DNA of 64,000 nt from Nannocystis punicea (GTDB lineage: Bacteria > Myxococcota_A > Polyangia > Nannocystales > Nannocystaceae). Position 1 is the first letter of the stretch; every line of letters starts with the position of its first letter. The DNA lies in NCBI RefSeq assembly GCF_026965555.1, contig NZ_CP114040.1:4340001-4404000 (forward strand). Reading direction: 5' to 3'. This document shows positions 55,403 to 64,000 of this stretch, piece after piece. The translations under genes were made by a program, and so were the position numbers. Under the pieces are notes generated by a model. The model saw nothing but the letters and a program-made list of their open reading frames with translations. It was not told the origin of the DNA and did not search any database.

Positions 55403-56197
55403 TCAGGCGCCGGAGGCGATCGGCGTGGCGTCGGAGGGGATCGGCGCGGCGCGGCCGGGCACGATGCCGCGCTCGGCGAAGTCGGCGATGATCTTGTGGG
55501 TCCGCTCCATGACCTTCGCCAGCTCGGCGTCGGACAGGCCCTTCGTCTCGATCGGCGCGCCGACGTAGATCGTGATCTTGGTCGGCGTGAGCAGGTACGA
55601 GCCCTTCTGCATCAGCTCGTACATGCCGTGCGTGGCCAGCGGAATGACCGGGAGGCCGGCGATCCGGGCCATCCAGAACACGCCGCGCTTGAACTCGGCG
55701 ACCTTGCCGTCGAGGGTGCGGTGCGCCTCGGGGAAGGCGAGGATCGAGATGCCCTTCTTGGCCCGGTCGCGCGCGGCCTCGGCGATGGCGCGGTAGCGGT
55801 TCGAACCCTCCGGCACCGGGATGCCGTCGGCCAGCTTCATGATCCAGCCGTACATCGGGATCTTGAACTGCCAGGCGTTCATCAGCCCGCAGAAGGCGTG
55901 CGGGATCGAGGCGCAGGCGGCGTGCGCGTCGAGCAGGTTGACGTGATTCATCATGAACACGCCGCGCCGCTCGTGGTCGAAGTCGGGGTCGTAGATGATC
56001 TCGACCTGAGACAGGGTGATCTTGAGGACCGCGCCCATGCCGGGCCCGCCGATGTAGTTGTGGGTCTTGCGCGACGGAACCACGGTCGACACCGCGGCCC
56101 ACGTGACGGCGACGCCGCCCATCCACGCGAACGAGATGGTCCACACCACGGCCGAGTAGACGACCTGAGCTGCCTTCTTGAGGATCTTGAACACCAT
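55403..56197 (-). CDS. 1-acyl-sn-glycerol-3-phosphate acyltransferase-like (PlsC family)
   Basis: The 264-residue protein has an N-terminal hydrophobic region, the catalytic NHVNLLD (NHx4D) motif and FPEAHRT in place of FPEGTRS, with GMYELMQKGSYLL further on. It transfers an acyl chain to a glycerol or related acceptor on the inner membrane. It is the last gene of the operon and starts 4 bp after the lipid kinase stop. Confidence 0.9.
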   Translation of the reverse strand: MVFKILKKAAQVVYSAVVWTISFAWMGGVAVTWAAVSTVVPSRKTHNYIGGPGMGAVLKITLSQVEIIYDPDFDHERRGVFMMNHVNLLDAHAACASIPHAFCGLMNAWQFKIPMYGWIMKLADGIPVPEGSNRYRAIAEAARDRAKKGISILAFPEAHRTLDGKVAEFKRGVFWMARIAGLPVIPLATHGMYELMQKGSYLLTPTKITIYVGAPIETKGLSDAELAKVMERTHKIIADFAERGIVPGRAAPIPSDATPIASGA

Positions 56198-56201
56198 TGC
56201 T

Positions 56202-57110
56202 TCACGTCCGGACGTCGAGCGCGCCGGGGACGACCTCCAGCCGGCGCGGGTTGCACTTGATCATCTCGCCGTCGACCATGACGTCGATGTCCTCGGCGAG
56301 GCGGAGGTCGAGGCCGGGGGCCTGGTAGCAGCGCACGGCCGGGTGCTGCACGTGCGTGCCGCTGAAGATCTTGGGGAAGGTGCGGAGGAGGCCGACCCGG
56401 CCCAGGCGGCCGACCCGGATGATGTCGAGCAGGCCGTCGCGCGTGTTGGCGTCGGGCGCCATCATCATCTTGCCGCCGGTGAAGCGGCTGTTGTTGAACG
56501 AGAGGAAGGTCAGCGGCTCGCGGTCCTCGGGGTGACCGTCGATCTGCATCGGGAAGGTGTAGGGCCGCAGCGCCGCCACCCGCAGCACGGTGCTCAGGGT
56601 GTAGCCGAACTCGCCCAGGCCCGAGAAGTTGCGGTTGCGGGTGGCGCCGACGTCGGCGACAAAGCCGATGCTGAAGATGTTGATGAAGTGCAGCGCGCCG
56701 CGGGTGTGCGTGCAGCGGATGAGGTCGCACGGGCGCGTCTTGCCGGCGATGATCGCCTCGATCGCGTACTCGGCCCCCTGGTCGGTGAAGTCGCGGAGGA
56801 AGGAGTTGCCTGTCCCGAGAGGCAGCATGCCGAGCGAGGGCCGCTCGCCCGCCGGCAACGCCCCGGAGAAGATGCCGTTGATCAGCTCGTAGCTGGTGCC
56901 GTCGCCGCCGACGGCGATGAAGTGGCGCCGGCCGGCGGCGACCGCCTCGCGCGCGAGCTCGGTGGCCTGACCCGCGGCCCGCGTCTCGACGACGTCGATC
57001 TTGACCCCCGACTGCCGCAGGCGGTCGACGACCGCGGGCGCCCGCTTGCCGCACACGCCGCCGCCGGCGGCTGGATTGACGACTGCGAGGAGGGTGGCCG
57101 GATCGTGCAT
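56202..57110 (-). CDS. Diacylglycerol/lipid kinase-like protein
   Basis: The 302-residue protein carries the kinase signature VGGDGT and PLGTGNSF with an N-terminal NPAAGGG loop, which is the DAG kinase catalytic domain. It phosphorylates a lipid hydroxyl. The codons for LPLGTGN are switched to CCT and ACA near 56810, forming a CATG...ACAGG motif. Its position in the operon points to phosphorylation of an intermediate. Confidence 0.9.
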   Translation of the reverse strand: MHDPATLLAVVNPAAGGGVCGKRAPAVVDRLRQSGVKIDVVETRAAGQATELAREAVAAGRRHFIAVGGDGTSYELINGIFSGALPAGERPSLGMLPLGTGNSFLRDFTDQGAEYAIEAIIAGKTRPCDLIRCTHTRGALHFINIFSIGFVADVGATRNRNFSGLGEFGYTLSTVLRVAALRPYTFPMQIDGHPEDREPLTFLSFNNSRFTGGKMMMAPDANTRDGLLDIIRVGRLGRVGLLRTFPKIFSGTHVQHPAVRCYQAPGLDLRLAEDIDVMVDGEMIKCNPRRLEVVPGALDVRT

Positions 57111-57175
57111 GCGGGCATGCTATCAGGCCCCGGAGGGCCGTGGAGGCGGGGGCGACGGGGGGCCGCGGAACGGGG

Positions 57176-58891
57176 TCACAGCTCGTGCAGGGCGGCGTCG
57201 CGGCCGAGCGGCTTGAGCTCGCGCGCCAGCGGGTCGCGCTTGATCTTCTGCGAGGCGGTGCGCGGGAACTCGCGGTCCCACAGGACGTAGGCGGAGATCC
57301 GCTTGTAGTCGGCGAGCTTGAGGTTGCGCCTGCGGAAGGCGTCGACGACGCCGGCGCGGGCGGCCTCGTCGAGGCCGGGCTTCGGCCGCACGACGACGAC
57401 GAGCTGCTCGTCGGTCATCTTGCCGGTCGGCCAGATGTAGTTGGCCGCGAACACGCAGAACTCCTCGCAGTCGTCGATGTCGCCGAAGGCGGCCTCGATG
57501 TCCTCGGGGTAGACGTTCTTGCCGCCCTCGGTGACGATCATGTTCTTGGTGCGGCCGAGCAGCCTGAGGTGATTGGCGGCGTCGATGGTGCCGAGGTCGC
57601 CGGTGCGCAGCCATCCGTCGACGATCGACTCGCGCGTCAGCTCGGGCGCGTCGAGGTAGCCGAGCATGACGGTCGGCCCGCGCACCCACACCTCGCCGAC
57701 GCCGCTCTCGTTGACGTCGCGCAGCTCGAGCTCGGTGCCCTCGACCGGCTTGCCGACGCTGTCGCCCCGGAACGGCTTGAGGTCGTTGACGGTGAGGACC
57801 GTGCCGGCCTCGGTGAGGCCGTAGCCGATGACGACCGGCAGGCCGAGGCGGTTGAAGTACTCGGCGCTGCTGCGGTCGACGAAGGCGCCGCCGCAGAACA
57901 TGAGCCGCAGCTTGCCGCCGAAGTACTCGTGGATCGGCGCGAGCAGGGTCTTGCTGAGCCCGTGGCTGGGCGCCTGGCGGGTGGCGTACTCGTTGAGGTC
58001 CATGAGGCCGTCGAGCACGAGCCGCTGCCACTTCGGCAGCTCGGCGATCTTGTCCTTGATCCTCTTCTCGAGGGTCTTGAGGATCGTCGGCACCAGCGCC
58101 ATGTGGGTGATGCCGTAGCGCTTCATGGTGCTGGCGAGGTAGGCCGGCCGCAGGGTGCGCTGGTGGACCACCGCGCCGCCCATCATCAGCGCGAGCAGGA
58201 AGCCGCACATGAAGTCGATGGCGTGGTTGGTCGGGAGGATCGAGAAGTAACGGTCGCCCTCGCTCAGCGGGTAGAGGTTGCCGAGGGTCTCGGCCTGCGC
58301 GAGGTAGTTGCGGTGCGTCAGCTGGCAGCCCTTGGCCGCGCCGCCGGTGCCCGAGGAGTAGACGATGCAGGCGACGTCCTCGCGGGCACGCGCGTGGTAG
58401 GTGAAACCTGCCCCTTGGGGCAGGTCCTCCCAGCGCAGGGCGCGGCCGACGCTGGCGCCCTCCGGCGCCTCGGTGACGACGACGAGGGTGCGCTCGAAGA
58501 TCGAGGGGTCCTCGCGTTGCAGCTTGTCCCACGCCGGCCACTCGGCGAGGACGACGCGCGGGCGGCAGTGGGCGAGCAGGGCGTGCTGCTCGGGCGCGGT
58601 CAGCTTGTAGTCGATCGGGACCAGCACAGCGCCGGCCCACAGCGCCCCGGTGGCGCCGATCAGCCACTTGGACTGGTTCTGCATGACGATCGCGCAGCGA
58701 TCGCCGGGGCCGAAGCCGTGGACCTGCAGGCCGGCGGCGAACCGCTCGGCCGCGACCCGCAGCTCGGCGAAGGTGTGGCGCGAGTTCTCGCGGTGACGGT
58801 CGGCCTCGATCAGCGCGGTCCGGCTCTTGTACGTGATGGTGGCGTCACGCAGCGCCTCGCCGAGGCAGGACAGCTTTCCCAGGTCGAGCAT
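57176..58891 (-). CDS. AMP-binding acyl-CoA/acyl-ACP ligase (second in operon)
   Basis: The 571-residue protein has an altered P-loop, YSSGTGGAAKG, instead of the usual YTSGTTGxPKG. It also has YGLTEAGTVLT and the C-terminal GWLRTGDLG, with the Lys of the C-terminal domain in SQKIKRDP. It should adenylate a fatty acid and load it on CoA or the neighbouring ACP. A perfect ACCTGCCCC/GGGGCAGGT hairpin occurs inside (58406-58425). It follows the ACP gene directly. Confidence 0.9.
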   Translation of the reverse strand: MLDLGKLSCLGEALRDATITYKSRTALIEADRHRENSRHTFAELRVAAERFAAGLQVHGFGPGDRCAIVMQNQSKWLIGATGALWAGAVLVPIDYKLTAPEQHALLAHCRPRVVLAEWPAWDKLQREDPSIFERTLVVVTEAPEGASVGRALRWEDLPQGAGFTYHARAREDVACIVYSSGTGGAAKGCQLTHRNYLAQAETLGNLYPLSEGDRYFSILPTNHAIDFMCGFLLALMMGGAVVHQRTLRPAYLASTMKRYGITHMALVPTILKTLEKRIKDKIAELPKWQRLVLDGLMDLNEYATRQAPSHGLSKTLLAPIHEYFGGKLRLMFCGGAFVDRSSAEYFNRLGLPVVIGYGLTEAGTVLTVNDLKPFRGDSVGKPVEGTELELRDVNESGVGEVWVRGPTVMLGYLDAPELTRESIVDGWLRTGDLGTIDAANHLRLLGRTKNMIVTEGGKNVYPEDIEAAFGDIDDCEEFCVFAANYIWPTGKMTDEQLVVVVRPKPGLDEAARAGVVDAFRRRNLKLADYKRISAYVLWDREFPRTASQKIKRDPLARELKPLGRDAALHEL

Positions 58892-59125
58892 CTAGCGCCT
58901 CGCGTCGATCTTCTGCGCCAGCGCGGCGAAGGTCTTGATCCCCTGCAGCTCGTAGTCGGGCAGCTCGACGTCGAACTCGTCCTCGACGTCCGAGATGAGC
59001 TCGACCGCCTGGAAGCTGTCGATGCCGAGGCGCTCGAACAGGTCGTCCTCGGCGCGGAGCTGGGCCGGGTCGGCGCCGAAGCGCTTGGCGGCGAGACGGA
59101 TGAGGGTGTCGAGGGTGGTGCTCAT
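58892..59125 (-). CDS. Acyl carrier protein
   Basis: The 77-residue protein has the ACP signature GIDSFQAVEL, with the phosphopantetheine Ser followed by Phe instead of Leu, and acidic helices. It is a stand-alone carrier. It overlaps the enoyl-CoA hydratase gene by 4 bp (ATGA) and abuts the next ligase gene, so it probably serves both ligases. Confidence 0.9.
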   Translation of the reverse strand: MSTTLDTLIRLAAKRFGADPAQLRAEDDLFERLGIDSFQAVELISDVEDEFDVELPDYELQGIKTFAALAQKIDARR

Positions 59126-59895
59126 GGCAGGTAGGGTCTCAGGTCGGTGGACTCGACGAAGCGCTTGAGGGCGGCCATCAGCGCCGGGCCCTCGGCGAGG
59201 CGGACGAACAGCTCGCGCTCGGCGAGCAGCTCGTCCTTCGGGAGCTGCTTGATGAAGGCCTTGGCGGCCTTGCGCGCGGTGGGGTCGAACTTGGCGGTCT
59301 GGGCCGCGAGCGCCCGCGCGGCGGTGATGCCCTCGCCCGCGGCGACGACCTGGCTGACGAGGCCGGCCGCCTGGGCCTTCTTGGCGTTGATGCTGCGGCC
59401 GCTCAGCAGGAGGTCGCGGATGAGGCCGTTGCCGACGTCGCGGCGCAGCCGCGGGATGCCGCCGAAGCCGGGGATGATGCCGAGGCGCAGCTCGGGGAAG
59501 CAGAAGCGCGCGGTCTTCTCGGCGATCAGGACGTCGCAGGTGAGCGCGAGCTCGAAGCCGCCGCCGAAGCAGACGCCGTGGACGACGCCGACGGTGGTCA
59601 GCGGCAGCATGTCGAGGTCGTCCATGACGCCGTGGATGGCGTCGATGAACTGGCGGATCTGCGGCGCGTGCTGGTCCTTCGGCGCGTCGCTCAGGCCGCG
59701 GTAGAGCTCGCGCAGGTCGGCGCCGGCGCAGAAGCCCTGGCGCAGGCCGCTGCGCAGGATCAGGGTGTGGGCGCCCGGGTCGACCTGGTCGAGGAAGCGG
59801 CGCAGATCGGCCAGCATGGCGGTGCCGATCTCGTTGCAGGGCGGCGTGGCGAGGGTCAGCTCGTACACGCCTTCGCTGTAGGTCCAGTCGATCAT
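59122..59895 (-). CDS. Enoyl-CoA hydratase/isomerase family protein
   Basis: ATG 59895 gives 257 residues with FCAGADLRELYRG (oxyanion hole) and CFGGGFELALTCDVLIAE, and PELRLGIIPGFGGIPRL as in crotonases. The catalytic Glu pair appears partly replaced, so the exact reaction is uncertain. Start and stop both overlap neighbours by 4 bp. Confidence 0.9.
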   Translation of the reverse strand: MIDWTYSEGVYELTLATPPCNEIGTAMLADLRRFLDQVDPGAHTLILRSGLRQGFCAGADLRELYRGLSDAPKDQHAPQIRQFIDAIHGVMDDLDMLPLTTVGVVHGVCFGGGFELALTCDVLIAEKTARFCFPELRLGIIPGFGGIPRLRRDVGNGLIRDLLLSGRSINAKKAQAAGLVSQVVAAGEGITAARALAAQTAKFDPTARKAAKAFIKQLPKDELLAERELFVRLAEGPALMAALKRFVESTDLRPYLP

Positions 59896-61526
59896 GACGC
59901 GTAGGCCTTGTCGATCTCGGCGCGGTAGCGCTGCTCGACGGCGCGGCGGCGCAGCTTCTGGTTGGCGGTGAGCAGGCCGTTCTCGATCGTGAACGGCTCG
60001 GCGACGCGGATGAAGGCGCGGACCTTCTTGTAGTGCGGGACGCTGGCGTTGACGACCTCGAGCGCGGCGTCGATGGCGTCCTTGGGCACGTCGCCGGGGA
60101 CGATGATGCCGAGGAACGGCCGCGCGTGGCCGACCAGCATGCACTGCTCGGCCTTGGGGCAGGCGGCGAGGAACTTCTCCTCGATCGGCTCGGGGGCGAT
60201 GTTGTGGCCCGACTCGGGGACGAGGATGTTCTTGACGCGGCCGATGATCCGCAGGTTGCCGGTGTGGTCGAGGTCGCACTGGTCGCCGGTGTGGAACCAG
60301 CCGTCGCGGATCGCCTCGGCGGTGGCCTGCTCGCGCTGCCAGTAGCCGGCGAAGATGCCGGGGCCGCGCACCAGCAGCTCGCCCTCGTCGGAGATCTTGA
60401 GCTCGCAGCCGCCGATGGCGTGGCCGACGTAGCCGGGGCGCACGCCGCCGGGGGTGTCCATGGTGACGATCGCGGTGGTCTCGGTCAGGCCGTAGACCTG
60501 GTAGACCTGCACGCCGACCAGCTCGAACCACCACTGCGTCTCCTCGGCCAGCGCCGCCGAGCCGCAGATCAGGAACTCGAGGCTGGGGCCGATCTGCTGC
60601 TTGATCTTGCTGAAGACCAGCTTCTTCGCGGCGGCCAGAGTGAGCCTGTCCAAAAGGCCAGCCTTGCCCTCGCGCACGGCGCGGAAGGCCGCCTGGCCGC
60701 GGTCGTACAGGGCGAGGGCGACGCCGCCGCGCTCCGCGATCTTCTTGCCGACGCCGTTCTTGATCCGCTCGAGCACCGCGGGGACGTTGAGGTAGTAGTG
60801 CGGGTCGGCGGCGCCCATCTCGGCGACGAGGTGCTGCAGGTCGGTCGACAGCAGCAGCGGGTTGCCGCGGTACAGCTGCGTCCACAGCATGACGCGCGAG
60901 CCGGCGAAGCAGAACGGCAGGAAGTGGAACACCTTGTCGGCCCGCTGGCCGCCGGTGATGCGGTCGACGCTGCCGCGGGTCTGCGGCAGCATGTAGTCGA
61001 CGTTGGCGCGGGTGAGGACGACCCCCTTGGGCTCGCCGCTGGTGCCGGAGGTGTAGATGATGGTGACCGGGTCGGTCGGCGCGACCGGGCGCGGCGGCTC
61101 GTGCACCGGCTCGCCGCGGAGGACGTCGGCCAGATCTTCGATCGGGCAGTGCTCGGGCCAGGCGCCGCGCAAGCCGGCGGCGAGCTCGGGGCCGTCGGCG
61201 ATGACGAGCACGGGGCCGCAGTCCTTGACCATGACCGCCAGCTCCTTCGGATCCTGGCGGCTGTAGAGCGGGACGACGATCGCGCCCTCGAACAGGATGG
61301 CGAGGTCGGCGGCGACCCAGCGGGCCGAGTTGGGCGCGAGCAGGGCGACGCGGTCGCCGGGCCCCACGCCGGCGCGGCGGAGGAAGCCGCGCGCGTGGGC
61401 GACGAGGTGCAGCAGCTGCGCGGCCGAGGTCGGCCGGCGCTCCTTGCCGTGGAGCTCGATGAGGAGCTGATCCTCGCGGGTCTTCTGGACCGCGGCGTGG
61501 ATGACTTCGAGGAAGTTGGCGCTCAT
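59892..61526 (-). CDS. AMP-binding long-chain acyl-CoA ligase (first in operon)
   Basis: The 544-residue protein has the canonical IYTSGTSGEPKGVVLT loop, YGLTETTAIVT, GWFHTGDQ and the long-chain ligase features DRGQAAFRAVREGK and SAALAEETQWWFE. It is typical of FadD15-like fatty acyl ligases. It overlaps the upstream gene by 4 bp. Fatty acid activation for the operon product is inferred. Confidence 0.92.
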   Translation of the reverse strand: MSANFLEVIHAAVQKTREDQLLIELHGKERRPTSAAQLLHLVAHARGFLRRAGVGPGDRVALLAPNSARWVAADLAILFEGAIVVPLYSRQDPKELAVMVKDCGPVLVIADGPELAAGLRGAWPEHCPIEDLADVLRGEPVHEPPRPVAPTDPVTIIYTSGTSGEPKGVVLTRANVDYMLPQTRGSVDRITGGQRADKVFHFLPFCFAGSRVMLWTQLYRGNPLLLSTDLQHLVAEMGAADPHYYLNVPAVLERIKNGVGKKIAERGGVALALYDRGQAAFRAVREGKAGLLDRLTLAAAKKLVFSKIKQQIGPSLEFLICGSAALAEETQWWFELVGVQVYQVYGLTETTAIVTMDTPGGVRPGYVGHAIGGCELKISDEGELLVRGPGIFAGYWQREQATAEAIRDGWFHTGDQCDLDHTGNLRIIGRVKNILVPESGHNIAPEPIEEKFLAACPKAEQCMLVGHARPFLGIIVPGDVPKDAIDAALEVVNASVPHYKKVRAFIRVAEPFTIENGLLTANQKLRRRAVEQRYRAEIDKAYAS

Positions 61527-63004
61527 GCGTGGCGCTCCAGCAGGCGCTGCACGTTGGCCGGCAGCGGCGGCAGGTGGGCTTCCCAGGTGCGCGGGAGGTC
61601 GCGGCGCGGGAACTGGGGATAGACGCGCACGACCTCGTCCATGAAGTCGATGCCCATCTGGCCCATGAGCCTCAGCTGGGCCGGGACGGCGCGGGCGATG
61701 TCGGCGCTGATGCCCTCGGCGTCGCGCCACAGCCGGCGCAGGGTGTGCAGCAGCTTGTCGCCGAGGTCGTCCTCGTCGACCTCGAAGAACATGTCCGGGT
61801 GGCCGCGATCGTTCATGAGGTTGCGGATCCGCTCGTCCATGGTGACGCCGGCGGAGGGCACGAGGCCGGGCATCGAGGTGACGATCGCGTGGAAGCGGGA
61901 GCTGATCATCATGCTGCAGTTGCGCAGCACGCTGACGAGGTCGTACATGTCGTGCTCGTCGCTGACGAACAGCGCGCCGCCGCGGTCGAGCCGCGGCAGC
62001 AAGTCCTCGCAGGCGTGGCGGTCGAGCTGCTCCATGCCGACGAGGATGGTGAAGAACTCGCGCTCCTGGGCGAACGCGTTGACGCCGTCGGCCAGGGCCT
62101 GGATGTACGCGTTGTACTTCTTGTCGGCCGCTTCGCTGTGGTGGTGGAAGTAGAAGGCGCTGTAGTGCTCGTGCTTGTACTGCCCGCCGAGCTTGTAGGC
62201 GGCGTACTTGAGCAGGTCGGGCTTGACCGGCCACCAGAACGGGTTGATCGGGCAGACGACGAGGACCTTCTGGCGGCCGTCCCAGCCGGCGTCGCGCAGC
62301 AGCTGGGCGCCTCGGGAGAGAGGAGCAGGATCGAAGGTCCAGGCGGTGTCGGCCCCGGAGGTGGTGCGGATGCCGAGCTCGCCGAGGACCTTGCGCGAGG
62401 GCTCGTTGCGGCAGATGACCAGCGACTTCTTGCAGGCGTCGCGCACGAAGTCGCGGAGCGCCGGGGTCATGCTGCCGGCCTCGGCGCCGTAGCCGACGCT
62501 GATCTTGTTCTCGGCGTTGGCGAGGCCGAGCGCGCCGGCCATGAAGCAGGTCAGCGCGCTCGAGAACTTCGACTTGAACATCGAGCCCTCGCAGGCGATG
62601 ACGCCGTGGTGCTTCGGGCACTCGGTGGCGATGAACTTGGGGAACACCGCCGGCAGCTCGATCTGGTGGACGGCGCGGAAGTAGCCGCGCGTCAGCTTGG
62701 GATCGACGGTCATGATCGTCAGCTCGAGCTCGTCGTCGCCGACGACGTGGCGCAGCTGGCGGATCATCTCCTCGACGCGGACGTCGGCGCCGGTGTTGCG
62801 CGTGCCGACGTAGCCGGCGAGCAGCAGCTTGAGCGGCTTGCCGGGCTTCCACGTCTCCGGGGCCATGCCGAGCACGTTGCGGACGGCGACGCCCTCGATG
62901 GCGGCGGCGACGGTGGCCTGGAGGGCGCGGTCGGGGTCGACGACGTCCTTGACCTTGTCCCAGATCTTGCTGGTGGTCTTCTTGACGGGTGCGCTCTTGG
63001 ACAT
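61523..63004 (-). CDS. Polysaccharide pyruvyl transferase family protein
   Basis: The 493-residue protein has LLAGYVGTRNTGADVRVEEM near the start, GYGAEAGSM, and the sialyltransferase-like SSRFHAIVTSMPG near residue 370, all as in PF04230. The family attaches ketal pyruvate to sugars, but related members act on other substrates. Its presence inside a lipid operon is unusual. It is preceded by a 10-bp gap after the reductase gene. Confidence 0.87.
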   Translation of the reverse strand: MSKSAPVKKTTSKIWDKVKDVVDPDRALQATVAAAIEGVAVRNVLGMAPETWKPGKPLKLLLAGYVGTRNTGADVRVEEMIRQLRHVVGDDELELTIMTVDPKLTRGYFRAVHQIELPAVFPKFIATECPKHHGVIACEGSMFKSKFSSALTCFMAGALGLANAENKISVGYGAEAGSMTPALRDFVRDACKKSLVICRNEPSRKVLGELGIRTTSGADTAWTFDPAPLSRGAQLLRDAGWDGRQKVLVVCPINPFWWPVKPDLLKYAAYKLGGQYKHEHYSAFYFHHHSEAADKKYNAYIQALADGVNAFAQEREFFTILVGMEQLDRHACEDLLPRLDRGGALFVSDEHDMYDLVSVLRNCSMMISSRFHAIVTSMPGLVPSAGVTMDERIRNLMNDRGHPDMFFEVDEDDLGDKLLHTLRRLWRDAEGISADIARAVPAQLRLMGQMGIDFMDEVVRVYPQFPRRDLPRTWEAHLPPLPANVQRLLERHA

Positions 63005-63014
63005 GTTCGAAGGG

Positions 63015-64000
<986 letters not shown>

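Overview
The window is very GC-rich DNA from a myxobacterium, most likely of the Nannocystaceae (Nannocystis/Plesiocystis type). The evidence is the family content: many secreted lipoproteins with Thr/Ser/Gly linkers behind the lipobox, Myxococcus-type cysteine-rich repeats, an ADYC-domain lipoprotein, a ferritin-like lipoprotein, Pkn-type Ser/Thr kinases and a DUF4388 protein. Codons are strongly GC3-biased, so short AT-richer patches stand out.

Layout. 1-2.2 kb: a truncated membrane protein and a PEGA-domain protein. 2.2-4.6 kb: a transmembrane Ser/Thr kinase with TPRs. 4.7-10.5 kb: three paralogous lipoproteins with cysteine-rich repeats and a fibrinogen-like C-terminal domain, interleaved with small lipoproteins and two copies (one decayed) of a tRNA-like RNA element. 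10.5-16.1 kb: a ferritin-like lipoprotein, a propeller-like lipoprotein and an M23 peptidase. 16.1-19.0 kb: a full-length tRNA-like RNA gene with its own promoter-like sequence, 49 bp beyond the stop codon of a bacterial major vault protein (MVP) homologue on the same strand. 19.2-31.9 kb: nth, a second kinase, DUF1993, a GMC oxidoreductase, a streptomycin-kinase-like protein, a KamA-type radical SAM enzyme divergent from an asnB-aminotransferase pair. 31.9-36.8 kb: a frameshifted pseudokinase, a lipase, a CoA-transferase A subunit and a DJ-1 protein. 36.8-48.9 kb: three islands of a composite non-coding repeat and one tandem repeat, between DUF4291, ArsR/SRPBCC, a secreted Rid protein, a YCII protein, an XRE/PBP regulator, an NHL-type lipoprotein and a porin. 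48.9-55.1 kb: more lipoproteins and DUF4388. 55.4-64.0 kb: an eight-gene, tightly overlapping minus-strand operon for lipid assembly (NAD-binding reductase, pyruvyltransferase-like protein, two AMP-forming ligases, enoyl-CoA hydratase, ACP, lipid kinase, PlsC-like acyltransferase).

Three signals are not explained by ordinary annotation. (1) A small-RNA family of about 122-125 nt has a tRNA-like cloverleaf at the end of a long paired stem. The outer 11-bp stem and an upstream TTGACG-N19-ATCCT element are conserved between the two intact copies, while the core differs (Asp-GTC-like and Arg-ACG-like). One copy sits next to the MVP gene, so a bacterial vault-associated RNA is a testable hypothesis. 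(2) A degenerate short hairpin motif of the type CATGTCC-loop-GGACATG or GGACAGG occurs dozens of times, both between genes and inside conserved genes, where it is built from unusual synonymous codons. (3) A composite repeat family occurs at three loci, once inverted.

Everything here is read by eye. Domain names are from recognition of motifs, not from database searches.
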